Origin: CAZDYP01 sp964509505
GTDB lineage: Bacteria > Chloroflexota > Anaerolineae > JACRMK01
Direction of reading: 5' to 3'
DNA: 10,548 nucleotides
Assembly (NCBI GenBank): GCA_964509505.1
Contig: CAZDYP010000178.1
Coordinates: 1 to 10,548 of the forward strand
Part shown: positions 6,361 to 10,548 of the stretch, in pieces
How the letters are laid out: the number at the start of each line of letters is the position of its first letter
Position numbering within the stretch: position 1 is the stretch's first letter
Notes under the pieces: generated by a model
Told to the model about the DNA's origin: nothing
Database searches by the model: none
The model's input: the letters and a program-made list of their open reading frames with translations, nothing else
Made by a program: the position numbers and the translations under genes

Positions 6361-6723
6361 TTAGAATCCCACTACCTTATCGGCGGCAATCACCGCTTCG
6401 GCAAACATTTTCGGTGTGCCCCAAGAAGCATTCTTGCCCTTCAGATCATCATCCGTCACCCCACGGGCGCGGCCACAGCCTCCTCAGATTGTGAGCTTCA
6501 TGCCCTTCGCCGCCAACTCCATGATGATGTCATAGGCGTTCGGCACCGCCACACCCTTCACGTCTTTCGCGATGCTGTCCTTCATCAAGTAAACTGCATC
6601 GCCAATCAGGGTGATTTCAGGCGTGTGCCCCGCTTCGAGCGCGCCCTTCGCCATGTGAAACGGCAGCACGGCGCGCGTCGGCTCATCGGTGCCATGCGTG
6701 CCATAAAACAAAATGGTTGCCAT
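6361..6723 (-). CDS. DsrE-like selenoprotein (in-frame TGA = Sec at residue 80, UGGC motif)
   Basis: A 120-residue DsrE/DsrF/TusD-like protein, a fold used for persulfide relay and thiol redox chemistry. Translation starts at the ATG at 6723 (AAGGAGG upstream): MATILFYGTHGTDEPTRAVL leads through GDAVYL to KGMKLTI. TGA (6486-6484) follows, then GGCGRARGVTDDDLKGKNAS and a WGTP...ADKVVGF end at TAA 6361. The post-TGA segment continues the family (CGGC-x-ARG and GKNAxWGTP are typical), so the TGA replaces the first Cys of CGGC. That is the position of the sulfur-accepting cysteine in DsrE proteins (Cys78 in Allochromatium DsrE). A SECIS-like hairpin follows. The start 37 codons further upstream is rejected: it overlaps the MoaD-like gene. 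The gene lies 28 bases after the MoaD-like gene. An odd point: AGGAGG, a Shine-Dalgarno-like sequence, overlaps the Sec codon. Confidence 0.87.
6453..6486 (-). promoter_or_regulatory. Candidate bacterial SECIS of the DsrE-like gene
   Basis: Downstream of the TGA (6486-6484) the mRNA can fold CCGCGCCC-GUG-GGGUGACGG (6472-6453). This is an 8-bp stem including one G-U pair and a single bulged A (6456), with loop GUG beginning 20 bases after the codon. The 3' strand contains the same GGGTGACGGA (+23 to +32) as the SelW-like gene. Confidence 0.65.
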
Positions 6724-6751
6724 ATTTTCCTCCTTGTAAATTGAGTTTCTT

Positions 6752-6982
6752 TCAACCACCGCCAATCGCGGGAAACAACTCCACACGATCACCATCGTAC
6801 ACACAGACATTTTCAAGGTCAACCAGTATGCCATTCACGGCTACGGTGGCGACTTCAGCGGCTGGCACACCGAGACGTTGCAACAATTCAAGCAACGCGG
6901 TCGGCGCAGACAAAGGAATGTCGTGCCAGGCGCGCTTGTGTGGATCGTACCAATCGAGATGACCGCCGAGATAGAGTTTCAT
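6752..6982 (-). CDS. MoaD/ThiS-like ubiquitin-fold sulfur carrier
   Basis: A 76-residue beta-grasp protein ending VELFPAIGGG, with the C-terminal Gly-Gly that MoaD/ThiS proteins carry as a thiocarboxylate. The mid-segment VATVAVNGILVDLENVCVYDGDRVELFP is the family pattern (VAVNG, then DGDRVELFP). Usual role: sulfur donation to molybdopterin/tungstopterin or another acceptor. The adjacent AOR needs a pterin dithiolene, so dedicated cofactor sulfur supply is plausible. MoaD-like genes beside AOR genes are a known arrangement. The ATG at 6982 is chosen because homology begins MKLYLGG; a TTG at 6994 is also possible. No clear Shine-Dalgarno precedes either, since the space back to the AOR stop is occupied by a repeat. 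The extra terminal Gly (GGG) is slightly unusual. Confidence 0.88.
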   Translation of the reverse strand: MKLYLGGHLDWYDPHKRAWHDIPLSAPTALLELLQRLGVPAAEVATVAVNGILVDLENVCVYDGDRVELFPAIGGG

Positions 6983-6996
6983 CGTGTCATGCAATT

Positions 6997-7082
6997 GTCA
7001 TTGCGAGGCGCAGTTTGCCGAAGCAATCCCCTTCTGAAGCAAAGGAGATGGCTTCGCGGTAAACTGCACCGCTCGCAATGAC
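6997..7082. repeat. Palindromic dispersed-type repeat (GTCATTGCGAG ends) inside the AOR operon
   Basis: GTCATTGCGAG (6997-7007) and CTCGCAATGAC (7072-7082) are perfect 11-bp inverted ends. Inside, GCAGTTTGCCG pairs with CGGTAAACTGC except one base, and GAAGC/GCTTC extend it, so nearly the whole 86 bp folds into one hairpin. Repeats with TCATTGCGAG ends are common as dispersed palindromes in several bacterial phyla. It fills the space between the AOR stop and the MoaD-like start. Confidence 0.75.
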
Positions 7083-7083
7083 G

Positions 7084-8982
7084 TTACGGTTTCGCCGCCC
7101 ACTCAATCCCCAGCTCTTGCAAGCGTTGGCGGGTCGGCGCGCCCGTTTCGACATCCCACCCTTTGACGCGGTAGAGCTCCGTCAACGCGCGCTCGAAAGC
7201 GTCGCGCGCAATCGCCACGCCTTTCAATGCGCCCGCTTCGAGCGGCTCGAACAAACGCTGTGGCAAGGTGTCGTCTTTGCGCGAAAAGCCTATGCGTTGG
7301 TTGAAGAGGTGTGCCAGGTTGGTTGCGCGTTCACCGATACGCAACAACTCTTCGGACGTGAAATCGTCCCAACCCGTCGCCGCGCGCACGGCTTGTACGA
7401 CTTCATCTACTTGGATGTATGAACGTGGCGCGGGCCCGAAGTAGCACAAGCCAATCACCTTCTCTGCGCTGCTCCAATTCTCTAGCGTCGCGTAGTATTG
7501 CACTTTCTGGTCGCTGAAATCGCGCGGCGCGAGCGCCTCGGTGATGCCCAACGCCTTCACACCCTTGAAACTCACCGATTCGGGATTGGCAATCATCGGA
7601 TCGTGAAAGGCTGTGAGATGGTCTGCGCCTGAGTCCGAAATCGCATACCCCAAGCCGACGCCTACTTTGCCACGCGGGTCATGCATCGGAATCTCCTGCC
7701 CCTTCACGTGCAAGGCAAAGTACTGCGCGTCGCCGCCGATTTTTTCTGCGGCGCGCTTCACGCCTTCCGCGAGCAAATCGCCAATGCCTTCACGCTTCGC
7801 AATCAGCTCCACTAGATTGACCATCGCCTCCGCATTGCCGAAACGCAGCTCCAGGCCGCCCGTGTCCTGCAAGGTGATGAGGCCATGCTCGAAACATTCC
7901 ATCGCAAAGCCAATGACGTTCCCTGTCGAAATCGCGTCGAGCGTATGGCGTCCGCACAGTTCGTTCGCTTTGGCGACGGCTTGCAAATCGTCAACCCCAC
8001 AATTCGAGCCGAAGCCGCCAATCGCCTCGTATTCGGGTCCGCCATATTGATCGCTGACTTGATACCGGTCGTTCACCGACACTTCGCGCTTGCACCGAAT
8101 CGCGCACGCATAGCAACTGCGGCGCGCCGTCAACAGCTCTTTTTCGTACGCCGCCCACTTCAAATTATCCACACCTTCGAATGCACCCTGTCGAAAATTG
8201 CGCGTGGGCAAGATGCCCGAGGCATTCAAACTCTCGACGATGGCAGGCGTGCCTTTCACTTGCAAGTCCCACGCTTGCGGATGATCTTTGACGCGCTTGG
8301 ATAACGCTTTACCGATGTCCGAGACGGTCTTCGCATCGTGCGACAACGCCAGATACTTGCCGCTGCCACGCACCGCAATCGCTTTGAGGTTCTTCGACCC
8401 CATGATCGCGCCCATACCCGTGCGTCCGTTGAAGTGACGCAAGTCGTTGACGAGCGCTGCATAGCGCACACGATTCTCGCCGCCTGCGCCGATTTGCAAC
8501 ACGCGAATCAACTTGTCGCCCAACTCCGCGCGAATTTGCTCTTGCGCTTCCAACGGCTCGCGTCCCCACAGATGTCGCGCGTCACGAATCTCGATGCGCT
8601 CATCTTTGACCCAGATATAGACGGGCTGCGCCGCGCGCCCTTTGACCACGATGGCTTCGTAGCCAGCCATCTTCAATTCGGGGCCCCAAAAGCCGCCCGC
8701 TTCCGATTCGCCATAACCACCCGTCAGCGGCGAGCGCGCAATCGCCGTGAAGCGCGTCGCCGTCGAGATGGGCGCAGCCGTCAACAAGCCATTCGCCAAG
8801 ATGAGCGCGTTGTCAGGCCCGAAGGGTTCGGCGTGCGGCGGCACTTCACGCAACAGCAGATACGCGCCCAACGCTTTGCCGCCCGGATAAAGACGATAAA
8901 ATTTTTCGTCGAAGGTTTCGGTTTCGATTGTGCCACGCGATAAATCCACTTTCAAAATTTTGCCGGAGGCACCATAGCCCAT
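7084..8982 (-). CDS. Aldehyde:ferredoxin oxidoreductase (tungsten/molybdopterin, AOR family)
   Basis: A 632-residue AOR-family enzyme oxidising aldehydes to acids, or running in reverse, with a bis-pterin tungsten (or Mo) centre and one [4Fe-4S] cluster passing electrons to ferredoxin. Seen: N-terminal KILKVDLSRG, the pterin-domain stretch ARSPLTGGYGESEAGGFWG at 82-100, RTGMGAIMGSKNLKAIAV at 187-204, cluster cysteines C290-x2-C293-x3-C297 and the distant C513 (GLCYFG). Spacing agrees with Pyrococcus AOR (288, 291, 295, 494), as does length (about 605 there). The ATG at 8982 is chosen: GAGGAG sits eight bases upstream and MGYGASGKILKVDL is the family start. The 75 open codons further upstream show no similarity and cover a likely promoter. 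It heads the AOR, MoaD-like, DsrE-like unit. Cytoplasmic; aldehyde unknown. Confidence 0.95.
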   Translation of the reverse strand: MGYGASGKILKVDLSRGTIETETFDEKFYRLYPGGKALGAYLLLREVPPHAEPFGPDNALILANGLLTAAPISTATRFTAIARSPLTGGYGESEAGGFWGPELKMAGYEAIVVKGRAAQPVYIWVKDERIEIRDARHLWGREPLEAQEQIRAELGDKLIRVLQIGAGGENRVRYAALVNDLRHFNGRTGMGAIMGSKNLKAIAVRGSGKYLALSHDAKTVSDIGKALSKRVKDHPQAWDLQVKGTPAIVESLNASGILPTRNFRQGAFEGVDNLKWAAYEKELLTARRSCYACAIRCKREVSVNDRYQVSDQYGGPEYEAIGGFGSNCGVDDLQAVAKANELCGRHTLDAISTGNVIGFAMECFEHGLITLQDTGGLELRFGNAEAMVNLVELIAKREGIGDLLAEGVKRAAEKIGGDAQYFALHVKGQEIPMHDPRGKVGVGLGYAISDSGADHLTAFHDPMIANPESVSFKGVKALGITEALAPRDFSDQKVQYYATLENWSSAEKVIGLCYFGPAPRSYIQVDEVVQAVRAATGWDDFTSEELLRIGERATNLAHLFNQRIGFSRKDDTLPQRLFEPLEAGALKGVAIARDAFERALTELYRVKGWDVETGAPTRQRLQELGIEWAAKP

Positions 8983-9015
8983 AACTAACTCCTCTTCAAG
9001 AGTAATATGGTGGTG

Positions 9016-9021
9016 ATTATA
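9016..9021 (-). promoter_or_regulatory. Candidate -10 box of the AOR transcript
   Basis: Minus-strand TATAAT (9021-9016) lies 33 bases before the AOR start codon, giving a start of transcription near 9009. No good -35 is seen at 16-18 bases; TTGTTT at 19 bases is weak, so an activator may be needed. Confidence 0.45.
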
Positions 9022-9022
9022 G

Positions 9023-9061
9023 CCCATTGTTGGAAAATGGAAACAACCTGAACCCAATGGG
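9023..9061. promoter_or_regulatory. Inverted repeat upstream of the AOR -10
   Basis: CCCATTG (9023-9029) and CAATGGG (9055-9061) form a perfect 7-bp inverted repeat covering the -35 region. A second, CCCATG/CATGGG (9071-9076 and 9088-9093), lies just upstream. Possible regulator sites; no known consensus recognised. Confidence 0.3.
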
Positions 9062-9111
9062 AGTGTCGCGCCCATGTCTGATCGAAGCATGGGTTGTGTG
9101 TTAGCCGAACA

Positions 9112-9145
9112 AACGGAGCGTGGCTTGCGCACGCCACGCTCCGTT
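9112..9145 (-). terminator. Terminator hairpin after the RNase PH remnant
   Basis: AACGGAGCGTGGC (9112-9124) and GCCACGCTCCGTT (9133-9145) form a perfect 13-bp stem with an 8-base loop. It starts 3 bases after the rph stop codon and is followed on the minus strand by TGTT, a weak U-run. Confidence 0.65.
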
Positions 9146-9148
9146 GAT

Positions 9149-9355
9149 TTATGTAGAAAGAATCTGTCTTTGAATCTGCAACAGTTCGTTGATGCCGTCC
9201 CGCGCAAGGTTCATCAATCTGTCCATCGCCTCGCGTGAGAACGGCTCGCCCTCGGCGGTGCCTTGCGCTTCCACCAATTGCCCCTTTGCTGTCATCACCA
9301 CGTTGAAATCCACTTCGGCTTTGGAATCTTCCGCAAAGTTATTCTTCAACGCGCC
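9149..9355 (-). pseudogene. rph: RNase PH C-terminal remnant (5' part missing)
   Basis: The 68 in-frame codons ending at TAA 9149 encode the C-terminus of RNase PH, a phosphorolytic 3'-5' exoribonuclease trimming tRNA ends: AEDSKAEVDFNVVMTAKGQL, VEAQGTAEGEPFSREAMDRL, then NLARDGINELLQIQRQIL. Family members have about 240 residues, so roughly the N-terminal 170, including most of the active site, are absent. An in-frame TAG at 9358-9356 and unrelated repeat-rich DNA lie immediately upstream. The only start would be TTG at 9349, with no ribosome-binding site, so I call it a remnant. The break falls in the GALKNNFAED stretch. The native terminator downstream is retained. An assembly join is the alternative explanation. 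Confidence 0.8.
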
Positions 9356-9370
9356 CTAAGCAGCGCCAAG

Positions 9371-9484
9371 AACACAAAGACTTTGTGTCTTTGTGAACTC
9401 TTCATGTCTTCGTGTTGAAAAGTTCTGTCGCTTCGTATTGTGCGTGGCGATATGGGACTCTCGCCATGACCCGACTTTGTCGGG
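9371..9484. repeat. Repeat-rich junction between hsdR and rph remnant
   Basis: Contains CACAAAGA/TCTTTGTG (9373-9380 and 9388-9395) with related CTTCGTGTT-type units after it, and two further small hairpins: TGGCGA/TCGCCA (9445-9450 and 9461-9466) and CCCGAC/GTCGGG (9470-9475 and 9479-9484). No gene is seen here. The last hairpin lies 30 bases past the hsdR stop and could act as a weak terminator. Confidence 0.5.
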
Positions 9485-9513
9485 CATAACTCCTATCAAA
9501 CTACGCTCAATGT

Positions 9514-10548
9514 TCAGCCCGCCCAATCCTTGGCGATAGCCTCCGCCTGCTCCAGCACCGTCTGAGTCGCTTTCTCTTGTTTGTCGGGCGGATAGCCGTA
9601 CTTCCTCAAAATTCTCTTTACCATCACGCGCAATTTGGCGCGGACCGTTTCCCGCACCGTCCAATCAATGGTGGTATTGTTACGGACTATCTCCACAAGT
9701 TCACGGGCAATGTTCTTGAGCGTGTCGTCGCCCAGCACTTTGACCGCGCTGTCGTTGACTTCGAGCGCGTCATAGAAGGCAATTTCATCTTCGGTGAGGT
9801 TGAGTTTCTCGCCGCGCTTCTGGGCTTCACGCATTTCTTCGGCGAGTTTGATGAGTTCGGCGATGACTTCGGCAGACTCAAGCGTGCGGTTTTGATACGA
9901 GCGGATTGTTCTTTCAAGAAGTTCGGTGAAAGAGCGTGACTGCACTACATTCTTTCTCATTCTTGTTTTGAGTTCATCGTTGAGCAGTTTGCGGAGCAGT
10001 TCTATCGCAAGATTCTTTTGCGGCATGTTGCGTACATCTGCCAGAAACTCTTCGGAGAGGATGGAGATTTCAGGTTTCTTCAAACCAGCGGCGGCGAAGA
10101 TGTCAATGACCTGATCGCTGGCAGAGACGGCACGGGATAGGATTTGCCGAATGGCTTGCTCTATATCGCCTGCGGTGTCGCCGCCTTCCACTGTGGACTT
10201 GATGAGTGCAGACCTTATCGCCTGGAAAAAGCCGACATCATCACGGATGGCAATCGCACGGTCATCGGGAACTGCTAAAGCAAAGGCAAGGGACATGTTA
10301 CGAACAGCATCCAGATAGCGTTTCTTGCCTTCATCCAGCTTGAGAATGTGTTCCATTGCCTGCGGAAGCACATTGAGTTTTTCCTGTGCCGTGCCAGTGA
10401 AATACTTTGACCAGTCGAGGCCGTGGAATAAACCTTTGCAAACCTCATAGCGTTTGAGCAGTTCGTTGACTGCTTGTTCCTGATCGGGAACTTCGGCGGG
10501 ATGATTTGCTTCTGTGTATGCCGCCAGTGCTTTTTGCAGGTGATAGGC
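9514..10548 (-). CDS. hsdR: Type I restriction enzyme subunit R, C-terminal part (5' end off the window)
   Basis: Motor/nuclease subunit of a type I restriction-modification complex; only the last 344 residues are visible and the frame is open to the right edge, so the nuclease and helicase domains lie outside. The segment matches the HsdR C-terminal helical domain that contacts the methyltransferase core: FHGLDWSKYF, then MEHILKLDEGKKRYLDAVRN, LAFALAVPDDRA, DVGFFQAIRSALIKS, and near the end EDEIAFYDAL, WTVRETVRAKLRVMVKRILR and KYGYPPDKQEKA. Read-through upstream of the apparent start at 10371 continues the protein (a GTG there is internal). It ends with TGA at 9514. It is the most AT-rich stretch by eye and lies beside a truncated housekeeping gene, both consistent with an acquired defence locus. 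hsdS and hsdM are not in the window. Confidence 0.9.
   Translation of the reverse strand, partial: AYHLQKALAAYTEANHPAEVPDQEQAVNELLKRYEVCKGLFHGLDWSKYFTGTAQEKLNVLPQAMEHILKLDEGKKRYLDAVRNMSLAFALAVPDDRAIAIRDDVGFFQAIRSALIKSTVEGGDTAGDIEQAIRQILSRAVSASDQVIDIFAAAGLKKPEISILSEEFLADVRNMPQKNLAIELLRKLLNDELKTRMRKNVVQSRSFTELLERTIRSYQNRTLESAEVIAELIKLAEEMREAQKRGEKLNLTEDEIAFYDALEVNDSAVKVLGDDTLKNIARELVEIVRNNTTIDWTVRETVRAKLRVMVKRILRKYGYPPDKQEKATQTVLEQAEAIAKDWAG

Noticed and set aside
6361..6486. Ordinary pseudogene or sequencing error explaining the DsrE-like TGA
   Set aside because: There is no frameshift, the downstream frame is conserved, the TGA sits exactly at a redox Cys, and a neighbouring gene shows the same arrangement with a SECIS-like hairpin.
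6724..6834. 37-codon upstream extension of the DsrE-like frame
   Set aside because: It overlaps the MoaD-like gene, and the internal ATG at 6723 has AAGGAGG and begins the recognisable domain.
8983..9207. N-terminal extension of the AOR by 75 codons
   Set aside because: The extension has no family similarity, overlaps the rph stop and terminator, and the ATG at 8982 has a good Shine-Dalgarno and the family's N-terminal motif.
9356..9664. Minus-strand open frame spanning the hsdR end and the repeat junction
   Set aside because: It overlaps the hsdR 3' end in another frame and is made of repeat DNA; no family features.

Overview
The window looks like an anaerobic or facultative bacterium, probably of the Chloroflexota (Anaerolineae-like). 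That is an inference from gene style, moderate-to-high GC and dispersed heptad and palindromic repeats, not from a marker gene. Almost everything right of base 2580 is on the minus strand.

Left part (1-2560, plus strand): the 3' end of an esterase-D type alpha/beta hydrolase, a repeat-built hairpin, a promoter with an overlapping 9-bp inverted repeat, and a complete NCS1-family nucleobase/allantoin/hydantoin-type permease ending in a strong intrinsic terminator. The terminator also faces the converging minus-strand operon.

Middle (2584-5742, minus strand): a tight four-gene operon read right to left. It encodes an SRPBCC protein, a beta-hydroxyacid dehydrogenase (GLYR/HIBADH type, NADP-preferring by motif), an M24/creatinase-fold protein with a substituted metal ligand, and a hotdog thioesterase that reproduces the spacing of the fluoroacetyl-CoA thioesterase triad. 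Gaps are 21-27 bases, so co-transcription is likely. The joint substrate is unknown.

Intergenic 5743-6007: two stacked inverted-repeat elements, one of them a roughly 155-bp structured element with near-perfect 20-bp ends.

Right-middle (6008-8982, minus strand): this is the most interesting part. A tungsten/molybdopterin aldehyde:ferredoxin oxidoreductase (AOR) is followed by a MoaD/ThiS-like sulfur carrier ending in Gly-Gly-Gly. Two small genes follow that are each interrupted by an in-frame TGA at the redox-active cysteine position. One is a DsrE-like protein with U-G-G-C in place of C-G-G-C, the other a SelW/Rdx-like protein with C-x-x-U. Each TGA is followed at SECIS-like distance by a hairpin, and the decamer GGGTGACGGA sits at exactly the same offset (+23 to +32) in both. 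I read both as selenoproteins that conventional gene calling would truncate. The SelW-like gene has its own strong promoter behind a terminator that closes the AOR-MoaD-DsrE unit. The set suggests a tungsten, selenium and sulfur redox or sulfur-transfer module.

Right end (9149-10548, minus strand): the C-terminal part of a type I restriction subunit HsdR (gene continues off the edge), then a repeat-rich junction, then an N-terminally deleted RNase PH remnant with its terminator. This looks like an accessory or rearranged segment.
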